Below, piece after piece: positions 18,841-27,363 of a DNA stretch of 31,990 nt. The stretch comes from CAYLNH01 sp964384625 (GTDB taxonomy: Bacteria; Verrucomicrobiota; Lentisphaeria; JABSQK01). Numbering within the stretch: position 1 is the stretch's first letter; every line of letters begins with the position of its first letter. The stretch covers positions 1 to 31,990 of the forward strand of contig CAYLNH010000055.1 in NCBI GenBank assembly GCA_964384625.1. The letters are read 5' to 3'. Made by a program: the position numbers and the translations under genes. The notes under the pieces were generated by a model. It saw only the letters and a program-made list of their open reading frames with translations, had not been told where the DNA came from and searched no databases.

Positions 18841-19539
18841 ATGCGTGAGGTCCTGGGGCGCGTCTCGGCTGCTGAGGCGATCGTCAATCATTTCCGCGAG
18901 GCCATCGCGGCGGGCGAACTGGCGCCCGGCGAGAAACTGCCGAGCGAACGCCAACTGCAGAAATCTCTGGGAGTCAGCCGGCTGGCCTTACGCGAAGGCA
19001 TGGCGCGCCTGAGCGCTCTGGGCCTGATCCGCGTCCACCACGGCAAAGGAGCTTTCGTGCAGGACTCGGTCAGCCCTGTTGCCATGCGTGACGTACTGGT
19101 CCCGTTGTTTCCGGCGCAGAACCCCAAGCATCTCCAGGACCTGATCGAAGCCCGCAGCATGGTGGAAGGCGAGATTGCCGCGCGCGCGGCCGAACGCCGA
19201 ACGGAACGTGATCTGGATTTGCTGGAGGAACTCCTGCTGCATGATCCACAGGTCTTGCGCGATGCGGAGCTCTTCGCCGAACGCGACTTCGCCTTTCACC
19301 AGGCCCTGGCGAAGATCGCCAACAACGCATTTCTCTCCCTGATGCTCGAAGCCATGGCCCCGCACGTCCGTTCGTTCCTCAATGAATTCTCGAAATCTCT
19401 CAAACAACGCCAAGAAGCGCTGGAGCGCCACCGCCCCGTCCTGGAAGCCATCCGCGAGGAGGATCCGGACAAAGCCCGTGAACTGGCACGCGGGCACATG
19501 GCGGTCTGTGCCAGGGCCCTGCGGCAGAAAGGCAAGTGA
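18841..19539 (+). CDS. GntR-family regulator, FadR/FCD type
   Basis: A 232-residue repressor with an N-terminal winged helix-turn-helix (EAIVNHFREAIAAGELAPGEKLPSERQLQKSLGVSRLALREGMARLSALGLIRVHHGKGAFV) and a C-terminal all-helical FCD domain from about 90 to 225 (LIEARSMVEGEIAARAAERR, FHQALAKIANNAF, RHRPVLEAIREEDPDKARELARGHM). FCD regulators sense organic acids, often with a metal held by Asp and His residues. It is divergent from the aminotransferase and overlaps or abuts the next gene, so it could control either. The effector cannot be named from sequence. Confidence 0.92.
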   Translation: MREVLGRVSAAEAIVNHFREAIAAGELAPGEKLPSERQLQKSLGVSRLALREGMARLSALGLIRVHHGKGAFVQDSVSPVAMRDVLVPLFPAQNPKHLQDLIEARSMVEGEIAARAAERRTERDLDLLEELLLHDPQVLRDAELFAERDFAFHQALAKIANNAFLSLMLEAMAPHVRSFLNEFSKSLKQRQEALERHRPVLEAIREEDPDKARELARGHMAVCARALRQKGK

Positions 19540-19544
19540 ACAGG

Positions 19545-20405
19545 ATGTCCGAATGTATTACCCATACCGCGGTCGTCGACGACTGCATCCGCCTGATCAA
19601 ACTCGATCCGGCAATCAACGAATACTTCAAGACCGCTGTGCGCGATCATCTCGAGATGGCGCGGCTCGGGGGCATCACACGCCACGGCGACCGCGAGAAT
19701 CCGGGATTGCTGGAACGCTATCGTGCCGCCTGCGAGAACGGCGACTACGCGTCCGTCGCACCGAAACTCGGCTTTGTACTCGGCTGGATGTCGCATCGCG
19801 CCGCCGACCGCCAATTTAAAATCGTCTTCCGCCAGGCCGACCCCGACTGCGAATTGAGTCCGACCGACTGTTCCGTCTACCACGATGCCTTCCTCTTCCG
19901 CGAGGTATACCGGAGCGGCAAGGATCCCTTCCTCGCCGGCACCCTCAACCGCGACGTCTCCGCCTTCGAAGATGCCCTGCACCTCATGTGGCGACGCATG
20001 CTGATCCGCATCCACACCTTCATACCGGATCACGACGACTGCGACGGCTGGCTGGATCGCGTCAATGAGACGCGGCAGAAGGCGTACGTCGACATCAAGC
20101 GCTATGCCGAAGCCTATGCCGCGCCGGAGCCGGAGTTCACCAAACGCTTCATTGAGGACGTCAACTTCTACGACGCCAAGGACCCCCTGCTGCAATTGCT
20201 GGCGGCGTTGCGGGGTGATGCCGAAACCGTTGACATCAATCTCGACGAAGCCCTGGCGGCGACCGGAGACGGCTCGCTCTATGCCCGGGCTACAGCCCGC
20301 GCCTTCGGTTATGTACGGGCCGCCAACGCCTTCTTCAAACAGGAGATCGACCGCGCGGAACTGGAGCGTCGCCTCGAAATCGGCCGCCCGGAATTGTCCG
20401 GGTGA
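19545..20405 (+). CDS. Predicted zinc-dependent phospholipase C-like protein
   Basis: A 286-residue, mostly helical soluble protein. The layout of conserved residues resembles the zinc-dependent phospholipase C family: HTAVVDDCIRLI near the start, a middle RDHLEMARLGG, then FVLGWMSHRAADRQFKIVF (residues about 78-95) and VYHDAFLFREVYR. His and Asp in these segments are the likely metal ligands. The match is by pattern, so the assignment is tentative. The start could be GTG at 19536, which overlaps the regulator stop, or ATG at 19545; I prefer the ATG. It is in an operon with the GntR regulator. Confidence 0.55.
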   Translation: MSECITHTAVVDDCIRLIKLDPAINEYFKTAVRDHLEMARLGGITRHGDRENPGLLERYRAACENGDYASVAPKLGFVLGWMSHRAADRQFKIVFRQADPDCELSPTDCSVYHDAFLFREVYRSGKDPFLAGTLNRDVSAFEDALHLMWRRMLIRIHTFIPDHDDCDGWLDRVNETRQKAYVDIKRYAEAYAAPEPEFTKRFIEDVNFYDAKDPLLQLLAALRGDAETVDINLDEALAATGDGSLYARATARAFGYVRAANAFFKQEIDRAELERRLEIGRPELSG

Positions 20406-20414
20406 GTCCAGCAA

Positions 20415-20449
20415 TCCGGCAGTGTTGATCGACAATCAGCGCTGCCGGA
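20415..20449 (+). terminator. Inverted repeat after the phospholipase-like gene
   Basis: TCCGGCAG (20415-20422) and CTGCCGGA (20442-20449) are perfect inverted copies with a 19-base loop, ten bases after the stop at 20405. No T-run follows. Confidence 0.4.
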
Positions 20450-20483
20450 CTGTCGGGGAAAGTTCACCCCTCAGCAGTGTTCT

Positions 20484-20510
20484 CCCCCAGGCGGAGAAAC
20501 CGCTTGGGGG
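20484..20510. repeat. Strong 11-bp hairpin between convergent genes
   Basis: CCCCCAGGCGG, loop AGAAA, CCGCTTGGGGG, fully paired with one G-T wobble. It lies between convergent genes and may act as a bidirectional terminator without a T-run. The stem core CCCCAGGCGG recurs at 31931-31940. Confidence 0.6.
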
Positions 20511-20577
20511 CCGTCTCGTCCAGCCAACTGCCTGCCGCAATCAGCAACAGAGCTGATGTACACCCTTGTCGCGGGAT

Positions 20578-21852
20578 TCAGACCTGGTCGTCCGGATCAA
20601 GGCGCGTGTTCTGGGGGGCGAAGGGCTTGTGTTTGGCAGGATCCAGTTCCACGCCGGCGGCAGCGAGTGTTTCGCGCAGCGCGGCGATGTCGATCTCGCG
20701 GATGTCCCCCCGACTGCCTTCGACGGCGAGGGCAGCGGCGGTGCCGGCGGCCTGGCCCATGGCGCAACAGGTCGGCGTCATCCGGCAACTGCTGTGGACC
20801 ACCTGGTCGGCGCTGATGCATTTCCCGGCCGTCAGCACGTTTGCCAAACCCTTCGGCGTCAGACAGCGGAACGGGATGTTGTAGGGCGTCACGCCCTGCC
20901 GCCAGCCGGCGTTGCCCGCCTTGGTCAGACTGTGGAAATCAATCTGGCTGGTGGCAACCGCGATACCGTCGTCGAACACCAGCGGGACTTTGCGGTCCAG
21001 GATCTCGTCGCGCGCCAAAATATAGTCACCGAGAATCCGACGCCCCTCACGAATGCCGATCGTGGCGCCGCTCGACGCCAGCGCGAACGTTGGGTATTCC
21101 GTGCGCTGCAGGAAATGTGTGATGCGCGCCAGCTGCCTGCGCGCCTCTCCTTCGGCGCTTGACAAGCTGAACGGATCCGTCGGGTCATGGGCCATGGCTT
21201 TTGTCGCGTTCAGGTACAGCCGACCGTCGTCAATCAGGCAACCAGCATTCAGTCCCGGCAGTTCCTCACGACTGTTGATCGGTTTAAGACCGTCCGGCAG
21301 ATATGGCGTTTGTACCTTGCCGGTATCGTACATCCAGGCGACCAGCGTCATGTGCAATACATTGCCATTCTCCGGATCGCCCAGCATGAACTGTGCGCCG
21401 CCAAGCGCACAGAGATCGCCCTCACCGGTGGCGTCGATGAAATACCTCGCGTGTGCCTTCAGGACCTGCGAGCAGCACGCGATCTCAACCCGCGTCAGCT
21501 CTCCGTTGGATTCTTCCGCACCGCACACGGAGGCGTGAAACAACACATCGACACCCGCCTGCTCGACGAGTTGCTGCCAGGCGATCTTGAGATGCTCCGG
21601 GTTAAAGAAATGGCCGCGGTTATAGCCGACATTGAATTGCAGGATCTCCTCACGCACACTATCGAAGACATCGCCGAGTCCCTTCACGCCGGCAAACCAC
21701 TCGCCAACGAGACCCGACGTCGACACTCCGCCCAGGCAGTTCTGCTCTTCAACCAACAGCACACGATGCCCGCGTCGCGCTGCGGCAATGGCAGCGGCGG
21801 AACCAGCAGAGCCGCCTCCGGCCACAATGATGTCATATTTCAGTTCGCTCAT
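20578..21852 (-). CDS. FAD-dependent oxidoreductase (FAD_oxidored family)
   Basis: A 424-residue flavoprotein. The N-terminal Rossmann motif YDIIVAGGGSAGSAAAIAAARRGHRVLLVEE is followed by LGGVSTSGLVGEW and by the second FAD motif RYFIDATGEGDLCALGG near residue 140. The C-terminal half has the NVLTAGKCISADQVVHSSCRMTPTCCAMGQAAGTAAALA block that marks this family of FAD oxidoreductases, common in PVC and other sugar-using bacteria. There is no signal peptide. The ATG at 21852 has GGAG nine bases upstream. It stands alone, convergent with the GntR operon. Substrate unknown; a role in sugar or acid oxidation is possible. Confidence 0.9.
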   Translation of the reverse strand: MSELKYDIIVAGGGSAGSAAAIAAARRGHRVLLVEEQNCLGGVSTSGLVGEWFAGVKGLGDVFDSVREEILQFNVGYNRGHFFNPEHLKIAWQQLVEQAGVDVLFHASVCGAEESNGELTRVEIACCSQVLKAHARYFIDATGEGDLCALGGAQFMLGDPENGNVLHMTLVAWMYDTGKVQTPYLPDGLKPINSREELPGLNAGCLIDDGRLYLNATKAMAHDPTDPFSLSSAEGEARRQLARITHFLQRTEYPTFALASSGATIGIREGRRILGDYILARDEILDRKVPLVFDDGIAVATSQIDFHSLTKAGNAGWRQGVTPYNIPFRCLTPKGLANVLTAGKCISADQVVHSSCRMTPTCCAMGQAAGTAAALAVEGSRGDIREIDIAALRETLAAAGVELDPAKHKPFAPQNTRLDPDDQV

Positions 21853-22047
21853 GATCACGTTCTCCGTTCAGCAATGAACTATAGTAGTCCTCCTTCCACG
21901 TAACACTCGCACACCATGGTCGTTTTTTGGCAGAATATGATTGTTTCGCCTCATGGGAATTCTGATTCTTGCAGAAGCTTGCGCGGGCCGTAGTGTGGAT
22001 GCATACAAAGGACGGTCTGCAACACCATCGGACTGGAGTGTCTGGTT

Positions 22048-23325
22048 TTGGCAACGCCAGCGAGTGATCCACAAAGAGTCGCAGTCGTGACGCAGTTTGC
22101 GCTGTGCCCGCGCAATGTCATGTTCTGCTATCGCACCGTGGACTACTTCCGAAGAAACGGGTGGCAGGTGAGGAGTCGACGAGACCTCGCCGGGTGTGAT
22201 TTGGTTGTTTTCAGTGCCTGCGGGTTGACGCCGGTGAACCGCGACCTGCATCTGAACCTGATCCGGGGTGTCAAACAAGAGATGGCTGACGGTATCGGCG
22301 GTCGGCTTGTCGTGACGGGATGCCTGCCGGGGCAAGCGCCTGAGCATCTCGCCGCCATCCACGATGGTTTAGTCATTCCCTTCCTGTCACTTTCGCAGTT
22401 TGACGACCTGATCGCCGCAGAGACGCCACTAGATGCCATCCCACATCGCAACCACGTTACCACGAAGGAACGCAGCACACTGGTCGTGGCGCCAAACTCC
22501 GATCCCGGAGGACTCAAGCACGGGCTGGTGCAGTTTGCGAGAACAGCATGGTCCTCGCTGACGCATCAGGAGAACGGACAGCATGGCTTGCCGTTTGACT
22601 ATTTTCTGATGGGCGACAAAACCTGGTGCATCCAAACTTCCACCGGGTGTCCCAAGAGGTGCTCCTTCTGTATCAGCCACCTCGCCAGGGGCTCTCTTCG
22701 AAGCCGCCCGAAGGACGAGATCCTGCGTGAGGCACGCCAGGGCCTTGAGCATGGATACAGGTATATCTCGCTGATCGCCGACAACAACGGTGTCTATGGT
22801 CAGGACATCGGCACATCATTCGGCGAACTGCTAGACGGTCTTGCCACGATACGGGGGGAGTTCGTCTTGGTCGTGGAGGGCCTCGACGCCCAAGACTTCA
22901 TCGACGTGTACGATTCATTCAAGGCTCTGGTCCGGACTGGGAAAGGCATACTCCCCAGTCTGGCTATGCAACACGTGAACGAACGAATCCTCCGGTCGAT
23001 GCGCCGATCACTCGATGTGAATGCCCTGAAGCGTTGCCTGGAAGAGATGACGGCGGGAAGCGAAGACTTTGCCGCTGACCTGCACTTCATTGCCGGCTAT
23101 CCCGGCGAAACTGAAGAGGAGTTCGAGGAATTGGTCGCTTTCGCCCGCTGGGCTCTCGAGTGCAATCCACGGTTCACTTGGAAAGCGTTCAAGTTCGAGC
23201 CATCCCCCGGCTCGGGAGCCGCCGAACTCCCCAACCAACTCCCTGTAGAGGTCATCCGCGCTAGAGCGAACCACCTCCGCAACCTGCATCCAAGGAGGCC
23301 GACCACGCTTTTCGCTTTCCGGTGA
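22048..23325 (+). CDS. Radical SAM methylthiotransferase-like protein
   Basis: A 425-residue protein with the two-cluster layout of methylthiotransferases such as MiaB and RimO. The N-terminal UPF0004-like domain has three Cys at 20, 58 and 92 (ALCPRN, SACGL, TGCLPG), spaced as in MiaB, followed by the radical SAM motif C201-PKR-C205-SF-C208 and a TIM-barrel-like region (YISLIADNNGVYG, LHFIAGYPGETEEEFEELV). A C-terminal TRAM RNA-binding domain is absent; the protein ends soon after FEPSPGSGAAELPNQLP. Compared with MiaB, about 50 residues are inserted between the domains. The start is a TTG with GGAG nine bases upstream, so it is uncertain. It may modify something other than tRNA. Confidence 0.8.
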   Translation: MATPASDPQRVAVVTQFALCPRNVMFCYRTVDYFRRNGWQVRSRRDLAGCDLVVFSACGLTPVNRDLHLNLIRGVKQEMADGIGGRLVVTGCLPGQAPEHLAAIHDGLVIPFLSLSQFDDLIAAETPLDAIPHRNHVTTKERSTLVVAPNSDPGGLKHGLVQFARTAWSSLTHQENGQHGLPFDYFLMGDKTWCIQTSTGCPKRCSFCISHLARGSLRSRPKDEILREARQGLEHGYRYISLIADNNGVYGQDIGTSFGELLDGLATIRGEFVLVVEGLDAQDFIDVYDSFKALVRTGKGILPSLAMQHVNERILRSMRRSLDVNALKRCLEEMTAGSEDFAADLHFIAGYPGETEEEFEELVAFARWALECNPRFTWKAFKFEPSPGSGAAELPNQLPVEVIRARANHLRNLHPRRPTTLFAFR

Positions 23326-23349
23326 CTGACGAGCCTTATGGTATACAGG

Positions 23350-25077
23350 TTAGACGACCAACGGTTCCTTCCTCATGAGCCCCCTGAAGCTCTGCACCAT
23401 TGGCACGGTGGACAATACTGCCACGACAGCAGTAACCGCCATGCCGTCACGTATGCCAAGCAACGGGACCGGGACTGCCAGACTGGCGATCGTCAGAAGA
23501 ATCAACACGCCGGCTGCTTTCCTGGCGCGCGGGAAACCGACCACGGCAGCCCAAGTCTTGACGCCGACGCGGCGATCGCGGGCAAAGTCCGTCAGTTGAT
23601 GCGTCACGATACCTGAGAGTCCGAGCATTGTCAGATGGCCCAGCAGGTACCAGGTCAACGGGGTAATCAACCCGACAGCCATCGCGAAAAGGAGGAACGG
23701 CATGGGCCGCTGCACAACGGCAGCAGCGATCACCCCGAGAATGCCTCTTTCTTTCAGACGTAATGGTTTGATGGAGTACGCGGTTGCCAAACCAAATGTG
23801 GCTATGCCAACGCCGGCAACCCATACATCCGCAGCCAGAAACGGGAGAACAAGTGAAACCGCCGCGAAAGCCAGAATGGCAAGACGGATGCAGCGGTCCG
23901 ACAGGAACACCAGGGTTTCCGGCTTCCCCGCTTCCCGATCCTGATGGCGGTCAACGTACGAATTCAATGCATAGCCGTAGGAACTGATGAACCCCATGTA
24001 GACGGCCAAGACGACCAGCGGCGAGACGAACTCGACGTCCTGTGTCTCGAAGAGCAAGAGAGTCAGAGCGGCCATGAACACAAGCTGCAGCTTGCTGACC
24101 CATTCTGGCAGCCGCGTTAGTGACGCCATGCATCTGGCCAATCTAATAATCGCATTCGGTCTTGGTTGGTGCAGCAGTTCCACATAGGCCCGGCCCAGGA
24201 TATCTTCTCCGGATGATTTGCCGCGCACCCTGCAACTTCCTTCCCAAAGTCCTTTGTGCAGCAGTTGCGCGGCTACCGTGGGCACGATTTCGAAATCCGT
24301 GTTCCGGGCCGGCAGCCGCAGACGCCAACCATGTGAGAACGTTTCGCCGGACTTCGGGCACTGCCAAGTGCCCAAACGGTCTAACTCATAGGACGTCAGC
24401 GTCTCTTGTTGTCCGTCGGCATCCATGACCTCCACCATCGAGGTGATGGCCATTCCGGAACGGGGATCCAGCACTTCGCAAAGCAGGATATCGGTTCCGT
24501 CTTCCAGTTGGATGCCAAACCATTCCCAGCCGCCGAGACCGTCGAAGTTCCAGTTGCCCCACTGGCGGTCAATCCAGCCCGTTCCACTGACCGCATGTTC
24601 TTCGCCACGCATGCTCAACCTCCCCTTCACCTGGAGCCGCGTCTGCGAGTAATAGTGTGAAACTCCGCCAAGCCCCATGGGCACTCGCCCTCCACCGACC
24701 AGCAGTGGGAGCTTCAGCGCCTGCATCGCCAGTTCGACACTCAATGCGCCGTGTGCCGCATGGAGTACGTACCGGCGACTGTCTTCCTCGTGCCACCAGT
24801 TTCCATCGATCGACACTGCCAACCGGTCGTGAGCCGCGCGGAATCCTCCTTTGACGATCTCGGCACAGTGTTCGCCCTGTTGTTCATCGGTTACGCCAAG
24901 ATAGAGCTTGCCGTTGTTGAAGAAGCAAACCATGACGCCGTATCGGCGCTCGTCGCTGTCCGTCACATGGGCACAAAAATACCACCACTCATGCGGCAAC
25001 CCAGGATGAACACCCTCATCCCTTGGGAAGACCAAAAGGGGAGCTGCATCTTCATGTACGACACTTGATCCTTCCAT
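23350..25077 (-). CDS. CrtC/AttH lipocalin-like domain fused to UbiA prenyltransferase
   Basis: One frame of 575 residues joins two families. Residues 1-320 look like the CrtC/AttH-type hydratase-like domain, with the hallmark DEGVHPGLPHEWWYF (20-34) and later GTGWIDRQWGNW and GWEWFGIQLEDGTDILL. Residues about 325-575 form a UbiA prenyltransferase with around seven spans; it has both polar motifs, NSYVDRHQD (372-380, NxxxDxxxD) and DFARDRRVG (497-505, DxxxD). The UbiA half has no frameshift or stop. The ATG at 25077 has GGGAAGGAC just upstream. The two families match successive steps of lipoquinone or tocopherol-type chemistry, prenylation and ring closure, but this is only a possible reading. 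It converges on the radical SAM gene with 24 bases between. Confidence 0.82.
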   Translation of the reverse strand: MEGSSVVHEDAAPLLVFPRDEGVHPGLPHEWWYFCAHVTDSDERRYGVMVCFFNNGKLYLGVTDEQQGEHCAEIVKGGFRAAHDRLAVSIDGNWWHEEDSRRYVLHAAHGALSVELAMQALKLPLLVGGGRVPMGLGGVSHYYSQTRLQVKGRLSMRGEEHAVSGTGWIDRQWGNWNFDGLGGWEWFGIQLEDGTDILLCEVLDPRSGMAITSMVEVMDADGQQETLTSYELDRLGTWQCPKSGETFSHGWRLRLPARNTDFEIVPTVAAQLLHKGLWEGSCRVRGKSSGEDILGRAYVELLHQPRPNAIIRLARCMASLTRLPEWVSKLQLVFMAALTLLLFETQDVEFVSPLVVLAVYMGFISSYGYALNSYVDRHQDREAGKPETLVFLSDRCIRLAILAFAAVSLVLPFLAADVWVAGVGIATFGLATAYSIKPLRLKERGILGVIAAAVVQRPMPFLLFAMAVGLITPLTWYLLGHLTMLGLSGIVTHQLTDFARDRRVGVKTWAAVVGFPRARKAAGVLILLTIASLAVPVPLLGIRDGMAVTAVVAVLSTVPMVQSFRGLMRKEPLVV

Positions 25078-25227
25078 GTCCTTCCCAAACAACGTAACGC
25101 ACAGGCATCGTCCCCGTACTGATAGCAGCAAGCTGTCGTGCCGTCAATGCTAAGGCCTCAGGACGGGTAAGGCCGAGTCCTGACGCGCGCCGGTTGCAGA
25201 ACGGATACGGCGGCCGTAGTTTGGGGG

Positions 25228-26016
25228 ATGCAAAACGACAGCTTTGAGACTCGGCCAATAGGCTATGTGGAATGCCGGCCGCAGTATCGCTATGAAGCGC
25301 CGCGGCAGGGGGTCCTGGCGGCCGGGACCGAAGGGGTGATTCGACTGAACGACGACAAGGACCTCCTTGCAGGACTGCAGGGCCTGGCCGGCTTCGACCG
25401 CATCTGGGTGGTGTTCGTGCTGCACCTGAACGAGACCTGGAACCCGATGGTCCAGCCGCCGCATGAGGACATGGAGAAGAAGGGGGTCTTTGCCACGCGC
25501 TCGCCGCACCGGCCGAACCGCATCGGCATGAGCTGCGTTGAACTGGTGCAGGTCGACGGCAACGAAATCCACATCCGCAACCACGATCTGCTGGATCGGA
25601 CGCCGATTGTTGATATCAAGCCCTACCTGCCCTACGCCGATGCCTTTCCCGAAGCGAAAGCCGGCTGGCTCGACGCGGTCGACGAAACCGAGTACCGCAT
25701 CAGCATCGAACCGGCGGCGCAGGAGAAGGCCGACTGGATTCTGGCGCATGCGAAGCTCGACGTGGTGAACTTCGTCAACGTGCAATTGCGGTTCTGCCCG
25801 ATCGACACGGAGCACAAACGAATCGAACCGGACGGCGACGGCTGGGTCATTGCCTATCGCACCTGGCGGATACGGTACCGGGTTGGCGAGGGGGGTGTGA
25901 CCGTGACGGATATCTGGTCGGGTTACAGCGCGGAAGATCTGGCGGACGAGCAGGACCGGCACGGGGACAAAAACGTGCACCGGCTCTTTGGCAAGGCAAG
26001 CGGTGCTCGGTTGTAG
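25228..26016 (+). CDS. trmO: tRNA (N6-threonylcarbamoyladenosine(37)-N6)-methyltransferase TrmO
   Basis: A 262-residue TrmO (TsaA/YaeB family), which uses SAM to methylate t6A37 in tRNAs for threonine. Family motifs are clear: PIGYVECRPQYRYEAPRQG at the N-terminus, FDRIWVVFVLHLN, the SAM-site block GVFATRSPHRPNRIGMSCVEL and DLLDRTPIVDIKPYLPYAD. The length is normal for a two-domain TrmO. The ATG follows a GGGGG run with almost no spacer, so the ribosome site is unusual. It is divergent from the UbiA fusion. A 10-bp tandem repeat begins over the last codon. Confidence 0.93.
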   Translation: MQNDSFETRPIGYVECRPQYRYEAPRQGVLAAGTEGVIRLNDDKDLLAGLQGLAGFDRIWVVFVLHLNETWNPMVQPPHEDMEKKGVFATRSPHRPNRIGMSCVELVQVDGNEIHIRNHDLLDRTPIVDIKPYLPYADAFPEAKAGWLDAVDETEYRISIEPAAQEKADWILAHAKLDVVNFVNVQLRFCPIDTEHKRIEPDGDGWVIAYRTWRIRYRVGEGGVTVTDIWSGYSAEDLADEQDRHGDKNVHRLFGKASGARL

Positions 26017-26050
26017 TCGACTGTAGTCGGCTGCAATCGATTGTCGTCGA
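26011..26050. repeat. Four 10-bp tandem repeats at trmO 3' end
   Basis: TTGTAGTCGA, CTGTAGTCGG, CTGCAATCGA and TTGTCGTCGA stand head to tail with exact 10-bp period. The first unit includes the last sense codon and the TAG stop of trmO. Confidence 0.8.
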
Positions 26051-26100
26051 GTGAGGCGTGCCGCTTTGCGCCGGATGCGTAGCCGGCGGCCCGGCGGAAC

Positions 26101-26448
26101 TCAGACGGTGGAAGCGGGGTCGATCTCGAGTTGGTCGCCGGGTTGGGTCTGGGATCTGGCGACGGCGCCGACGGGGAGTTCGACGACGGTCTTGGCTTTC
26201 CACTCTGCCGCCAGACGCCAGGGCTTCAGGTTTTCACGCACACTGATTACCCGGTTGTCGCGATCGAGGAAGAGGATATCCAGCGGCATCTGCATGCAGA
26301 ACATGTGGATACTGTTGTTGTTGTGGAAGATCAGTGCGTCGAAGCCGGTGAAGGACCGACCGATCATGCCGCGCATCCGCCAGAGGAGGGATTTGGCAAC
26401 GCGAGCATTATCAGCGATCGTCGTGTTCTGCGTTGCGTTCCGAATCAT
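26101..26448 (-). CDS. DUF192 protein
   Basis: A 115-residue protein covering the DUF192 core: VAKSLLWRMRGMIGRSFTGFDALIFHNNNSIHMFCMQMPLDILFLDRDNRVISV followed by AEWKAKTVVELPVGAVARSQTQPGDQL. The pattern with a His/Met-containing central hairpin then LDILFLD and ELPxGAxxxxxxxxGD is characteristic. Most DUF192 proteins are exported, but here no signal is seen before the domain. It lies 29 bases after tadC on the same strand, the last gene of the tad run. DUF192 proteins recur next to tad loci, so a link to pilus or secretion function is plausible though unproven. Confidence 0.85.
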   Translation of the reverse strand: MIRNATQNTTIADNARVAKSLLWRMRGMIGRSFTGFDALIFHNNNSIHMFCMQMPLDILFLDRDNRVISVRENLKPWRLAAEWKAKTVVELPVGAVARSQTQPGDQLEIDPASTV

Positions 26449-26477
26449 GGATAGAGAGAATTTCCGCAGGAAATTGT

Positions 26478-27356
26478 CTACATGAAGCGCTGGTAGGTGC
26501 GCAGGAGGATCGGGCCGAGCATGACGATGATGACCGCGGGGAAGATGAACAAAAACAGGGGCAGCAGGAGTTTGACGGGCGATTCATTGGCCTGCTTTTC
26601 AGCCATGGAAAACCGTTTTTGCCGCATCTGATCGCCGAGGATGCGCAGGATATGGCCGATGCTGACGCCGAGTTCGTCGGCCTGCGCCAGGGTTTCGACA
26701 ACCGTGGAGAGGTCGGCTTGCCGGACGCGGTCGGCCATGGCTCGGAGGGCCTGGCGCCGCTGTTTACCCAATTGGACTTCGCGGAAGACGCGTTCGAGCT
26801 CCTCGCCGAGCGGATCGATCTTGCGGTTGCGCAGGATGTCGCGCAGAGCGGTGAGGAAGTCGCGACCGGCCTCCACCGACAGGGTCAGCAGGTCGAGGAC
26901 GTTGGGCAGGGCGCGTTGAATCGACTTGTGCCGCAGCCGAACCTGGTTGAGCAGCCAGAGCAACGGGAAGAGCAGTCCGTATACCACCAACACAACGCCC
27001 AGCAGCATGGCGAGAGTCATCTGCATGGCGATGAAGAGGAATCCGAGAACCATCATGACGATGGCGGACAGGATATAGAGCGCGACAAACTCTTCGGGCG
27101 TGTAGGTCTGAATCAGCCCGGCCATGGTCAGGCGGACCTCCGACCATTTGACCGCCTGCTCCCATTGGGGGCCCTTGAGGAACGGCTCCAACCGCTTCGC
27201 CAACGGCAGGAGAAGCTTGAACAGCAACGGCGCCCGCACCTTGTACTGCCGGCGCTCAATCTTGAGACCGGACAGCTTCTTCAGAATGACATAGGAGATC
27301 AGGCCGAAGCAAACCCCGAATGACAGGGAGGCCAGGATGAGTGCGGGATGCTGCAT
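26478..27356 (-). CDS. tadC: Tad secretion inner-membrane protein TadC
   Basis: A 292-residue GspF-type platform protein for Flp pilus assembly, working with TadB and the TadA ATPase. It has an N-terminal span, then a pair of spans in the middle (YILSAIVMMVLGFLFIAMQMTLAMLLGVVLVVYG) and a last one near the C-terminus (LFLFIFPAVIIVMLGPILL), with the cytoplasmic T2SSF domain between (LPNVLDLLTLSVEAGRDFLTALRDI, ADELGVSIGHILRILGDQMRQKRFSMAEKQA). The pattern is that of TadC rather than TadB. The ATG has AGGAA five bases upstream and sits seven bases after the tadB stop. Confidence 0.92.
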   Translation of the reverse strand: MQHPALILASLSFGVCFGLISYVILKKLSGLKIERRQYKVRAPLLFKLLLPLAKRLEPFLKGPQWEQAVKWSEVRLTMAGLIQTYTPEEFVALYILSAIVMMVLGFLFIAMQMTLAMLLGVVLVVYGLLFPLLWLLNQVRLRHKSIQRALPNVLDLLTLSVEAGRDFLTALRDILRNRKIDPLGEELERVFREVQLGKQRRQALRAMADRVRQADLSTVVETLAQADELGVSIGHILRILGDQMRQKRFSMAEKQANESPVKLLLPLFLFIFPAVIIVMLGPILLRTYQRFM

Positions 27357-27363
27357 GCCGTTC

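Noticed and set aside
26011..26050. Idea that the 10-bp repeats are a CRISPR array
   Set aside because: The units are 10 bp and contiguous, with no spacers.
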